Program-made: the position numbers and the translations under genes
The notes under the pieces: model-generated
What the model saw: the letters and a program-made list of their open reading frames with translations, nothing else
Told to the model about the DNA's origin: nothing
Databases searched by the model: none
From: DATGJX01 sp035279385
Lineage (GTDB): Bacteria > Vulcanimicrobiota > Vulcanimicrobiia > Vulcanimicrobiales > Vulcanimicrobiaceae
NCBI GenBank assembly: GCA_035279385.1
Contig: DATEHZ010000131.1
Coordinates: 1-49,009 of the forward strand
Length of the DNA stretch: 49,009 nucleotides
Direction: 5' to 3'
Shown here: piece by piece, positions 16,034 through 23,773 of the stretch
How the letters are laid out: every line of letters begins with the position of its first letter
Position numbering within the stretch: position 1 is the first letter of the stretch

Positions 16034-16151
16034 CTTCTGCGGCCGCTCAAGAAGAACCTGAGAAGGCCGCCGGAACGCAGATTCCCCGAGCATTCGCTAT
16101 ACTTGCCCGCCGCGGTGCGATAGTTGTCGCATCTTCCCCGTGGAGGGCATC

Positions 16152-16583
16152 ATGAACGACAACGCCACACTCTGCCTGCACATCCCGGTCGCGATTTCGC
16201 TTGGGACTCGTACGCTCCACGGGGAACTTGCGCTTCCTGCGCACGCCAGCGAAGTGCGCGTCTGCATCGGCCACGAGGACGATCGCGCCGCGCAGCGCCG
16301 TGAAGCGCGCAAATATGCCGAACGCGAAATTGCGGCGCTCAACTTGGTGAGCGGATCGACGATGACCTCGGGCGACATACTCAAAGTGATCGACTGGGTG
16401 CGCTCGCGCCGGCTGCTGCAGCCGCTGCCGATCTCGCTGCTCGCGCCGTCAGCGCAAGCGCGCGCGGCGCTCAAGGCGGCCCATCACCGTCCCGCGTCCG
16501 TTTCAGGCGTGATCGTGAAACGCACCGACGCACCCAAACCGCGCAACCGCGTCCGCCATCTCACCCTCGCCTATTCGGCGTAA
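16152..16583 (+). CDS. Hypothetical protein, 143 aa
   Basis: I recognise no family. I chose ATG 16152 over GTG 16140 because GGAGGG lies five bases before it. The N-terminal half is strand-rich (LCLHIPVAISLGTRTLHGEL), then a charged helix (RAAQRREARKYAEREIAAL), then a small helical domain (SGDILKVIDWVRSRRLL). The end is basic. No signal peptide or membrane segment, so probably cytoplasmic. It is separated from the RRM gene by 118 bases and converges on ileS, so it is likely its own transcription unit. The codon use looks like that of the neighbours. Confidence 0.65.
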   Translation: MNDNATLCLHIPVAISLGTRTLHGELALPAHASEVRVCIGHEDDRAAQRREARKYAEREIAALNLVSGSTMTSGDILKVIDWVRSRRLLQPLPISLLAPSAQARAALKAAHHRPASVSGVIVKRTDAPKPRNRVRHLTLAYSA

Positions 16584-16587
16584 ACCG

Positions 16588-19356
16588 CTAGAGCGCGCGG
16601 ACGATCTCGGCGCAGGGTGCGCAGAGCGCCGGATGCTCGCGATCTGAACCGAGCGGGAGATACTTCCAGCAGCGCCGGCATTTCTCGCCGTTCGCCGGCA
16701 GCAGTTCGCGTTCTATCGCTTCGTCTGCGAGATTTGCGTCCTGCGCAAGCGTCAGACCGGAAACGACGAGCGCTTCGCGTACGTCGTCCGCGTGCGGATC
16801 GAACCGCTCGTACCATAGCGCGGGCAGCGTGAGGCGCGCCTGCAGTTCGTAATCGCGCTTGCCTTCGCTCGCCGCAACCCACGCGCGCAAGCCTTTGAGT
16901 TTCTCCCACGACGCGAGCGTTTCGGAGCTCGCGGGTTTTGCGGCGGCGAGCGGCAGATCGAAGACGCTCGCGCGGTCGCCGCGCAGCTCTTCCGGCAGCG
17001 ACTGCCAGGCTTCTTCCGCGGTAAACGAAAGCATCGGCGCAAGCACCGCAAGAAACTGCTGCAGCACGTGCAGCAGCGCGCTCTGCGCGCTGCGCCGGCG
17101 CGGCGATGCGGCCGCGCTCGAGTAGAGCCGGTCTTTGAGCGCGTCGAGATAGAAACTCGAGAGGTCCTCGCCCTCGAAGCGAACGATCTCCAGGTACGCA
17201 TCGTGCAGGCGGTACGCCAGCAGATGTTCGCGCACGCGCGTGGTCCACGCGTCGGTGATCTCGCACGCCAGGCGATCGAACCAGTTCATCTTCTCGCGCG
17301 GCACGATCTCCGCGGGGCGCAGATCGTCGACGTTGCTGAGCATGAAGCGCACGCGGTTGCGAATATTGCGATAGACGCGGCTGACTTGGTCGACCACGTT
17401 GGGCCCGAAGCGAACGTCGTCCACGAACTCCACCGACGCCGCCCACAGGCGCAGCACGTCGGCGCCCCACTTTTGCATCGCGTCTTTGGCGTCGATGCCG
17501 GTGCCCAGCGACTTGCTCATCGGACGGCCGTGCTCGTCGTTTACCCAGCCGTTCTTGACGACGTGGCGATACGGCGCGGCGTTCTTGATCGCCGTGGCGG
17601 TAACGAGCGAACTGCGGAACCACCCGCGGTATTGATCGCCGCCTTCGAGCACGAGATCCGAGGGCCACGGCAAGTCGCGGCCGAGCACGGCCAAGTGCGT
17701 GACGCCGGACTCGAACCAGATGTCGACGATGTTCTTTTCTTTTTCGAACGAGGTGCCGCCGCACTTCGGACAGGTGAAGCCGGCCGGCAGAAACGTTTCA
17801 ACCGGATCGCGCCACCACGTGTCCGCGCCGTGCTGCCGGAAATGCTTCGCCGCGATGCGCGCGACGCGCGGATCGAGCACGGATTCGTTGCACGCGGTGC
17901 AGATAACGGCGGGAATCGGCGTGCCCCAGGTGCGCTGACGCGAGATGCACCACTCGGGGTGCTGCTCGATCATCTGCTCCATACGGCGCCGTCCCCACTC
18001 GGGCGTGAAGGCGACATCGCGAATGTTGTCGATGGTGCGCTTGCGCAGGCGGTTCTGATCCATCGCGATGAACCACTGCGCGGTCGCGCGGAAGATCACC
18101 GGATTGTGGCAGCGCCAGCAGTGCGGATACGAGTGCGTGTATTCGTACGCGTTCCACAGCGCGCCGCTCGCGCGCAGATCCTCGACGATCTTCGTGTTGG
18201 CTTTCCAAATATGCATGCCGGCGTACGGACCGGCCTCTTCGGTAAACACGCCGCGCGCGTCGACGGGATTGAGAATCGGCAGATTATAGCGCAGGCCCGT
18301 TTCGAAGTCGTCGGCGCCGTGTCCGGGAGCGGTGTGAACCGCGCCGGTTCCCGTTTCCAAATCGACGTAGTCCGCGATCACGATGGCGGAATCGCGATCG
18401 AGGGACGGATGCCGCACGGCAAGGCCGTTCAGCGCCTCGCCTTGCACGGACGCCAGTTTGTGCGCTTGCCCGAAGTCTTCGCCGAGCGTCTGCGGCGCGA
18501 GCGCTTCCGCGAGCACGAACGCTTCGTGCTTGAGGCGATAGAGACCGTAGTTCGCGTCCGGCTTGAGCGCGATGGCGACGTTCGCGGGCAGCGTCCACGG
18601 CGTCGTCGTCCAGATCAGCACCGAGAGCGGTTCCTCGAGGTCCGATACGCCGAACGCCTTCAGCATCGCGGCTCGCTGCTGCGCGTCGGCCATGAACCGC
18701 ACGAAGATCGACGGAGAGACTTTCTCTTTGTATTCGATCTCCGCTTCGGCAAGCGCGGTTTCGTCGTGAATGCACCACAGCGTCGAGCGCAGGCCCTTGT
18801 AGATTTGCCCGTTTTGCGCGAGATCCGCGAGCGCCTCGACGATCGTGGCTTCGAACGACGGATCGATGGTGCGGTACGGGTGCTCGAAATCGCCGAACGT
18901 GCCCATGCGCATGCGCGTGTCGCGCTGCACGCTGAGCCAATGCAGCGCGCGCTCTTTGCACTTGGCGCGCAGCTCGATCGGATCGATGTCGTGAAAATCT
19001 TTGATCTTCAGGTGCTTGAGCGTTTCGAGTTCGATCGGCAGCCCGTGCATGTCCCAGCCGGGTACGAACTTGGACCATTTGCCGTCGAGCAGCGCGATCT
19101 TCACGAACATGTCTTTGAGCACCATGTTCAGGAAGTGGCCCATGTGCAGATTGCCGTTCGCGTACGGCGGTCCGTCGTGCAGAATCCACGGCGTCTGCGC
19201 CTGGTTGCGTTCCAGGCGCCGCTCGTACGTGCGGTTCTGCTGCCACCACGCAACGCGATCGGGCTCGCGCTTGGGCAAATCCGCCTTCATCGGGAAGGCG
19301 GTCTTGGGCAAATTCAGGGTCTCGCGATAATCGCGCTCGATGGTGGCATCGCTCAT
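16588..19356 (-). CDS. ileS: Isoleucyl-tRNA synthetase
   Basis: A 922-residue class I aminoacyl-tRNA synthetase charging tRNA-Ile and editing Val. The HIGH-type motif is HMGH at residues 71-74 within DGPPYANGNLHMGH. The KMSKS-type motif is RPMSKSLGTGID near residue 610. The editing (CP1) domain includes TTPWTLPANVAIAL and TGTGAVHTAPGHGADDFETG. The C-terminal zinc finger is complete, with CRRCW and LCAPC. I chose ATG 19356 because the family N-terminus, DYRETLNLPKTAFPMKADLP, begins just after it. It overlaps csaB by two bases and is third in the DUF5693-csaB-ileS operon. Confidence 0.97.
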   Translation of the reverse strand: MSDATIERDYRETLNLPKTAFPMKADLPKREPDRVAWWQQNRTYERRLERNQAQTPWILHDGPPYANGNLHMGHFLNMVLKDMFVKIALLDGKWSKFVPGWDMHGLPIELETLKHLKIKDFHDIDPIELRAKCKERALHWLSVQRDTRMRMGTFGDFEHPYRTIDPSFEATIVEALADLAQNGQIYKGLRSTLWCIHDETALAEAEIEYKEKVSPSIFVRFMADAQQRAAMLKAFGVSDLEEPLSVLIWTTTPWTLPANVAIALKPDANYGLYRLKHEAFVLAEALAPQTLGEDFGQAHKLASVQGEALNGLAVRHPSLDRDSAIVIADYVDLETGTGAVHTAPGHGADDFETGLRYNLPILNPVDARGVFTEEAGPYAGMHIWKANTKIVEDLRASGALWNAYEYTHSYPHCWRCHNPVIFRATAQWFIAMDQNRLRKRTIDNIRDVAFTPEWGRRRMEQMIEQHPEWCISRQRTWGTPIPAVICTACNESVLDPRVARIAAKHFRQHGADTWWRDPVETFLPAGFTCPKCGGTSFEKEKNIVDIWFESGVTHLAVLGRDLPWPSDLVLEGGDQYRGWFRSSLVTATAIKNAAPYRHVVKNGWVNDEHGRPMSKSLGTGIDAKDAMQKWGADVLRLWAASVEFVDDVRFGPNVVDQVSRVYRNIRNRVRFMLSNVDDLRPAEIVPREKMNWFDRLACEITDAWTTRVREHLLAYRLHDAYLEIVRFEGEDLSSFYLDALKDRLYSSAAASPRRRSAQSALLHVLQQFLAVLAPMLSFTAEEAWQSLPEELRGDRASVFDLPLAAAKPASSETLASWEKLKGLRAWVAASEGKRDYELQARLTLPALWYERFDPHADDVREALVVSGLTLAQDANLADEAIERELLPANGEKCRRCWKYLPLGSDREHPALCAPCAEIVRAL

Positions 19357-20462
19357 GAGGACATCCGGTTTTCGGCGAGCAGCTCGTCCAAAACCTCGAA
19401 ATTGCGCGCGGCGAGTTCTCGCAGGCGCTCGCCTGCGCCGATCAAATGCGCCGAGAGCGCCTCGCGGCGCGCCCAAAAGTCGTCGACGAGCGCATCGACC
19501 TCCTCGTACTCAGGTTTGGGTCCGGGCGGGCTGAGCGTGAAGAGCGGCGGCATCGGGTAGGCGAGATCGTCGCACAGCGCGACGACTTTCGGATCGTACG
19601 GAATGGCGAGAAACGGCACGCCGTACCGCGCGGCGAGAATGAGCGCGTGCAGCCGCATGCCGACGACCGCCTTCGCGCGGCGGATGATGTTCGCCGCGCG
19701 CTCGAGCGTGCACTCGGGCAGCAGCACCGGCGCGCTCTTGCACTTGCGAATGACGAGCGTCGAGACTTCGGCATCCGGTGCGCCGCCGATGGGCAAAAAC
19801 GCGACGCGCGCGTCGTGTGCCTTGGCGAGCCGGTCGACCGCACGCGCGACCACGTCCAAGCGATCTTTCATGCCGGCCGCTTTGCGCACGCTCACGACGA
19901 CGAGCGGATCCGACGTCGGGCCTAACCCTTCGGACGAGAGATCGACGTCTTCTTCGGGCGCGTCGTACAAAAACACCGGATCGGCAGTCTGCTCGACGTG
20001 CGCATCCGAGGGAAGCAGCGGCGCGAGCGTCTGCACCGATCGTTTATCGCGCACCGTCGCGGCATTCACGCCCTTGCAGCATTCCTTGACCAGCGTACGT
20101 CCCCAGAAATCGAGCGGGCCGACGGATTGCGCGAAGATCATCGCCTTACGGTTCGCTCGCGCGGCCGCGCGAATGATCCCGGCGTAGTACACCAAACTGC
20201 GCAGGCTCGTGGTATTCTGCAGCAGGCCGCCGCCGCCCGAAATCACGACGTCCGCGCGATCGATGGCGCGGCGAATCGCCTTTGCGTCCCAGCGCGGCGT
20301 CGCGTCGACGCGCAGTTCGTGCGCCGTCTGTTCCGGCTGTGCGGAGAGCACGTCGATTTCGGCATACGGGTAGCGCGCTTTGAGCTGCGAGACGATCACG
20401 CGCAGCAGCGCCTCATCGCCGAGATTGCCGAACCCATAGTATCCCGAGAGCAAAAAACGCAC
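19353..20462 (-). CDS. csaB: Polysaccharide pyruvyl transferase CsaB
   Basis: A 369-residue enzyme that adds ketal-linked pyruvate to a cell-wall or secreted polysaccharide. In Bacillus-type bacteria and Thermus relatives the pyruvyl group anchors SLH-domain S-layer proteins. Family hallmarks are YYGFGNLGDEALLRVIV at the N-terminus, DVVISGGGGLLQNTTS, IFAQSVGPLDFWGR and VGMRLHALILAARYGVPFLA. The start is GTG at 20460-20462, directly after the DUF5693 stop. An S-layer anchored through pyruvylated polymer is therefore plausible here. Confidence 0.92.
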   Translation of the reverse strand: MRFLLSGYYGFGNLGDEALLRVIVSQLKARYPYAEIDVLSAQPEQTAHELRVDATPRWDAKAIRRAIDRADVVISGGGGLLQNTTSLRSLVYYAGIIRAAARANRKAMIFAQSVGPLDFWGRTLVKECCKGVNAATVRDKRSVQTLAPLLPSDAHVEQTADPVFLYDAPEEDVDLSSEGLGPTSDPLVVVSVRKAAGMKDRLDVVARAVDRLAKAHDARVAFLPIGGAPDAEVSTLVIRKCKSAPVLLPECTLERAANIIRRAKAVVGMRLHALILAARYGVPFLAIPYDPKVVALCDDLAYPMPPLFTLSPPGPKPEYEEVDALVDDFWARREALSAHLIGAGERLRELAARNFEVLDELLAENRMSS

Positions 20463-22511
20463 TTACGCTTCAACGAGCTCGGCGGGAGCGTCCGGTACGG
20501 TGACGCCGCGTTTACGATGCGCGTCGAAACGGCGGTAGATCGCAATCGCAATCGCGCCGATGATCGCGCCGATGACCAGTCCGTAGATCACGCGCACGAA
20601 CGAGATGAGCAGCGGCGTGTGCAGGTGCGAGAACGTATCGATGATGTCGCCGATGTCGATGCCGATGCCGAGCGTCAAGATGATTCCGATCGCGCGGCGA
20701 TCGGCGCGGCACAGCGCCGGCAGGAGCATCAGCAGCGGAAAGCCCACCACGAACTCTTTGAAGCGCGGGCGCACGCTGAGCAGCACCGTGAGATGATGGC
20801 GCAGCGAGAGTTCGAGCGCCGATGGCGCGATGTCGCTTTGATTGCCGCTGCGCATGAGCACGAGCGCGCCGGCGCCCAGCACCACGCATGCCGCAAGCAG
20901 TTGATAGATGCGAATCGGCGCGCTGAAGGCTTCGCGCGCGCTGCGAATGCCGGAATCGAACCGATCGGTGAAGAGGTAGAGCGCGAGCGCGATAATCGGC
21001 GGAAGCGCGAGCACGAGCTTCACGCCGCGGAACGGTTCGACTTCTTCCATCGTGAGCGGCGAGCTCATGATGCCGACGACGACCAGCGCGCCAAGCAGTG
21101 CGACGCCCGTCGCGGCGAGCGTCCAGCGCAGACTGCGCACGGCTTGCGCGCTCATCGTGCGCTCCGGTTCGCTGAAGAACGCGGGCGCCAAAACGGCGAA
21201 GGCCGCGGCAGCAAACACCAGCGCTCCGCAGAGCGCGAGAATGGAACGCCCGAGCAAGTCGTGATGCGATGCGTAGCCGCCCAGATAGACGGCGGCGGTC
21301 AGGCCGTACGCGAGCGCGGCCCATGACGGCCGGTACCAGCCCAGCCATCCCAGCAGCAGCACGAACATCGAGGGTACGGCGAGCGTCGCAAGCCCGACCG
21401 CGATGGCGCTGTTGCCGCGGTAGAGCGGCACCGGCGTTGCGCGACCGAGCGAAAATCCGTGCGATCGCAAATCGTCGGCAATCTGCCGCACCATCTCCAC
21501 GTTCGTCTTTTCGATCGAGAGGCCGCTGTACTCGTGGGGGAACGGCCGCAGATACACGACGCGCACGTTGCGTTCGCGAACGCCGAGTTCGTAGCGCGAA
21601 ACGATGTCCGGTACGCTGAGTTTGTCGAGTTCCGTCTTGCCGATGGCCTGCACGCGCACGGTATGGCCGGGAATCAGACGCGCGAGTTCGACGTTGCCTT
21701 TTTGCACTTGGCTCGCGTCGTACGTTTCGATCTCGCCGTAGTTCGTGGTTTTGCGCGACTTGAATATTTGCGCCGTATCGCGCAGGTGATCCGGGAAGCC
21801 CAGCACTTGATTGCGCAGCCCGAAGAAGATGACCGTCGAGATCCACTTGCCCGCGTGTAAATCATCGAACATTTGGGCGATCTGCCCGTCCTGCAGCCGC
21901 TCGTCGTTCTGGAACCGCGGGATGATGAAGAGCCCCAGGCGCCGCGCGAGCTGGACTTGGTCTGCCGGAATACCGAGCGCGCTCGTGTTGAAGTAGTCGA
22001 CCTGCGTGCGCAGCGCGATGACATAGGGGGCCGATGCGTGCAGCACGCTGATGCTGCGCGGCTCGAAGTGCAGCGGCAGCTGCTGCATGTACCGCCGGAA
22101 CGTCGGCTTGTCGTAGACGAGCAGATACACGGATCCCGGGCGCACGTGCTTCGCGCGCACCAGAGCCGCGAGCGTGGGGTCGGAGACCGGAGCGAGGCGC
22201 GCGGAACTCTGCAGGGCCAAACCCGAGACGGCGGTTGCGCTTGCGCTCGAGGAACTGGTGAGCGAGCCGCCGAGCTCTTCGGTGAGCGCGAGCGAGGTCA
22301 GGCCCGCGCGGCGCAGCTGCAGCAAAAACTCACCCGGGTTATAGTTGTAGGACCGCGCGAACGACAGGAAGTCGTTGTAATCCATCGCGATCTCGACGCG
22401 GCGCGTCTGCTGCTCGACCCGCGCGCGGTTGACGGCAACGAAGATGCAAGAAAGCAGCGCTATCAAAAGCAAAAACGCGGCAAAGCGCGTTCGCGGATCA
22501 AACCGGTTCAC
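20463..22511 (-). CDS. DUF5693-family membrane protein
   Basis: A 682-residue membrane protein of a family usually found beside csaB; function unknown. An N-terminal anchor (TRFAAFLLLIALLSCIFVAV) is followed by a large extracytoplasmic domain with a TIM-barrel look (VEIAMDYNDFLSFARSYN, FLLQLRRAGLTSLALTEE, LFIIPRFQND, VVYLRPFPHEYSG). About eight membrane helices make up the second half. I chose GTG 22511 over TTG 22532 because AAGGGA stands seven bases before it, while the TTG falls within the T-run of an intrinsic terminator. It is the first gene of the operon with csaB and ileS. Confidence 0.8.
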   Translation of the reverse strand: MNRFDPRTRFAAFLLLIALLSCIFVAVNRARVEQQTRRVEIAMDYNDFLSFARSYNYNPGEFLLQLRRAGLTSLALTEELGGSLTSSSSASATAVSGLALQSSARLAPVSDPTLAALVRAKHVRPGSVYLLVYDKPTFRRYMQQLPLHFEPRSISVLHASAPYVIALRTQVDYFNTSALGIPADQVQLARRLGLFIIPRFQNDERLQDGQIAQMFDDLHAGKWISTVIFFGLRNQVLGFPDHLRDTAQIFKSRKTTNYGEIETYDASQVQKGNVELARLIPGHTVRVQAIGKTELDKLSVPDIVSRYELGVRERNVRVVYLRPFPHEYSGLSIEKTNVEMVRQIADDLRSHGFSLGRATPVPLYRGNSAIAVGLATLAVPSMFVLLLGWLGWYRPSWAALAYGLTAAVYLGGYASHHDLLGRSILALCGALVFAAAAFAVLAPAFFSEPERTMSAQAVRSLRWTLAATGVALLGALVVVGIMSSPLTMEEVEPFRGVKLVLALPPIIALALYLFTDRFDSGIRSAREAFSAPIRIYQLLAACVVLGAGALVLMRSGNQSDIAPSALELSLRHHLTVLLSVRPRFKEFVVGFPLLMLLPALCRADRRAIGIILTLGIGIDIGDIIDTFSHLHTPLLISFVRVIYGLVIGAIIGAIAIAIYRRFDAHRKRGVTVPDAPAELVEA

Positions 22512-22530
22512 GAGACGGTCCCTTCGAGCC

Positions 22531-22564
22531 AAAAAACAGGAAGGCCCGCTGAAAGCGAGCCTTC
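22531..22564 (-). terminator. Intrinsic terminator / possible attenuator before DUF5693-csaB-ileS
   Basis: On the minus strand a ten-pair stem (GAAGGCTCGC / GCGGGCCTTC, one G-U pair) with a five-base loop, TTTCA, is followed by CTG and six T residues. It ends only about 20 bases before the GTG start of the DUF5693 gene. That position is typical of an attenuator, although it could equally end the enoyl-CoA hydratase transcript. Confidence 0.8.
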
Positions 22565-22708
22565 ACTGTCGTCGCGTATGCGGTTGCCCGCATACCGGGT
22601 GTGGGCGACGCTTTATTCGCGGTCACTCGCCGGCGCTGCCCACGTGCACCGGGAGTAATCTTTCGTTTAGCAGCCGGTGGAAGGTTCCCCTGCGCTTCGT
22701 AACGTCCT
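22565..22708 (-). ncRNA. Structured leader of unknown class upstream of DUF5693-csaB-ileS
   Basis: This 144-base gap reads, on the minus strand, through a strongly folding segment. CGTCGC at ~22612 pairs with GCGACG at ~22570, enclosing a nine-base bulge (CCACACCCG) and a perfect eight-pair hairpin, GTATGCGG-GCAA-CCGCATAC. An overlapping longer pairing, GTGGGC with GCCCAC, is also possible. It is followed directly by the terminator at 22531-22564. I compared it by eye with cobalamin, c-di-AMP, c-di-GMP-I, ZTP, TPP, FMN, glycine and T-box consensus motifs and found no match. It may be a riboswitch, a small RNA, or only a 3' untranslated region. Confidence 0.4.
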
Positions 22709-23521
22709 CTACGGAACGTTAACGGAAGTCACTTTTTGCCGCCACACCGGTTGCCGCCGCTCGACGAAGGCCGCCATGCCCTCTTGGGCATCGTCCGCCA
22801 TCGCGTTCAGCGACATGACTTCTTTAGCATACCCGTACGCGGCGTTTTGCGCTAGGTCAATTTGTACGTAAAAGGCCCCCTTGCCCAGGCCGACGACGGG
22901 ACCACTGGCACTCGCAATCTTCCGGGCGAGGCCCAGTGCCTCGTCGTGAAGCCGCTGCGCCGGGACCACCCGGTTCACCAGACCCCACTCCGCGGCGGTG
23001 CGAGCATCGATGAAGTCGCCGGTGAGCAGCATCTCCATCGCGCGCTTTCTCCCGACCGCGCGCGAGAGCGCGACCATCGGCGTCGTGCAGAACAGGCCGA
23101 TGCGCACGCCCGGCGTCGCGAATTTCGCTTCTTCCGCCGCAACGGCAAGGTCGCACGTCGCGACGAGCTGGCAGCCCGCAGCGGTGGCGACCGTCGCCAC
23201 CTCCGCGATCACCGGCTGCGGAATCTGCTGAATCGTTTGCATCAAATCGACGCACGCATCGAAAATCTCGCGGTACGCCGCAACGTCGCGGCATTGCAGC
23301 TCGCGCAGATCGTGGCCCGCGCTGAACGCCGGCCCCTCGCCGCGCAGAATCACCGCACGCGTCTCTTGCTCGGCGCCGATCGCCCGGAACACGTCGAGCA
23401 ATTCGCGCATGAGTTCCAGTGAGAGCGCATTGCGCTTCTCCGGCCGCGCCATGGTGACAACCGCAACGCCGCCGTCCTCACGCTCGCTCGTAATAAACTT
23501 ATACGTACGTTCTTGCAACAT
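22709..23521 (-). CDS. Enoyl-CoA hydratase/isomerase family protein
   Basis: A 270-residue crotonase-fold enzyme acting on acyl-CoA thioesters. The oxyanion-hole motif is seen twice: FSAGHDLRELQ near residue 65, and ATAAGCQLVATCDLAVAAEE near residue 113. RPEKRNALSLELMREL and AVGRKRAMEMLLTGDFIDAR are typical. The second catalytic Glu (position 144 of rat hydratase) corresponds to the ATPGVRIGLFCTTP region, where no Glu is evident, so classical hydration is uncertain. It resembles the ECHDC3-like subgroup. The gene stands alone, between tRNA-Val and the structured leader. Confidence 0.87.
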   Translation of the reverse strand: MLQERTYKFITSEREDGGVAVVTMARPEKRNALSLELMRELLDVFRAIGAEQETRAVILRGEGPAFSAGHDLRELQCRDVAAYREIFDACVDLMQTIQQIPQPVIAEVATVATAAGCQLVATCDLAVAAEEAKFATPGVRIGLFCTTPMVALSRAVGRKRAMEMLLTGDFIDARTAAEWGLVNRVVPAQRLHDEALGLARKIASASGPVVGLGKGAFYVQIDLAQNAAYGYAKEVMSLNAMADDAQEGMAAFVERRQPVWRQKVTSVNVP

Positions 23522-23542
23522 GATAGGTTTAATTTCAGAGGT

Positions 23543-23626
23543 AGTTTTTCGTCAGCCCGAGGCGCCAACGCCCGAAGTGTGCTACGGCACACGAGGGCGT
23601 TGGCAACGAAGGGATGGCGAAAAACT
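23543..23626. repeat. 84-bp nested palindrome abutting tRNA-Val
   Basis: Three nested inverted repeats share one centre. The outer is AGTTTTTCG (23543-23551) with CGAAAAACT (23618-23626). The middle is GCCAACGCCC (23564-23573) with GGGCGTTGGC (23595-23604). The inner is GTGTGC (23577-23582) with GCACAC (23587-23592) around TACG. All three are perfect. The outer end touches the last templated base of the tRNA. It may act as a two-way terminator, a tRNA processing signal, or a mobile palindrome. Confidence 0.85.
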
Positions 23627-23699
23627 TGGGCGATGACGGGCTCGAACCGCCGACATCCTCCTTGTAAGGGAGGCGCTCTCCCAGCTGAGCTAATCGCCC
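23627..23699 (-). tRNA. tRNA-Val (anticodon TAC)
   Basis: A 73-base cloverleaf on the minus strand. Acceptor GGGCGAT pairs with ATCGCCC, followed by discriminator A. The D arm is GCTCAGCTGGGAGAGC. The anticodon stem is CCTCC/GGAGG with loop CTTACAA, giving anticodon TAC (decodes GTA and possibly other GTN codons). The T arm contains GGTTCGAGCCC. CCA is not encoded. The tRNA follows the peptide-binding lipoprotein gene by about 75 bases in the same direction. Confidence 0.97.
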
Positions 23700-23773
23700 C
23701 TGGCTCTAGCGTAGTCCCTACCCTTGTCCGCCGCCCGGCCGTTAGCCTCCACGATGCGTTCGGCTGTTTAAAT

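Noticed and set aside
16093..16103. TATACT as a -10 box before the 143-aa hypothetical gene
   Set aside because: No acceptable -35 at 16-18 bases upstream, so not listed as a promoter.
17068..19560. 830-codon open frame on the plus strand opposite ileS
   Set aside because: It mirrors ileS codons, is very rich in Arg/His/Gln as antisense frames of high-GC genes are, and has no family motifs.
22565..22708. T-box leader for ileS
   Set aside because: No recognisable antiterminator consensus (GGTGGNACCGCG-like) or specifier loop on the minus strand.
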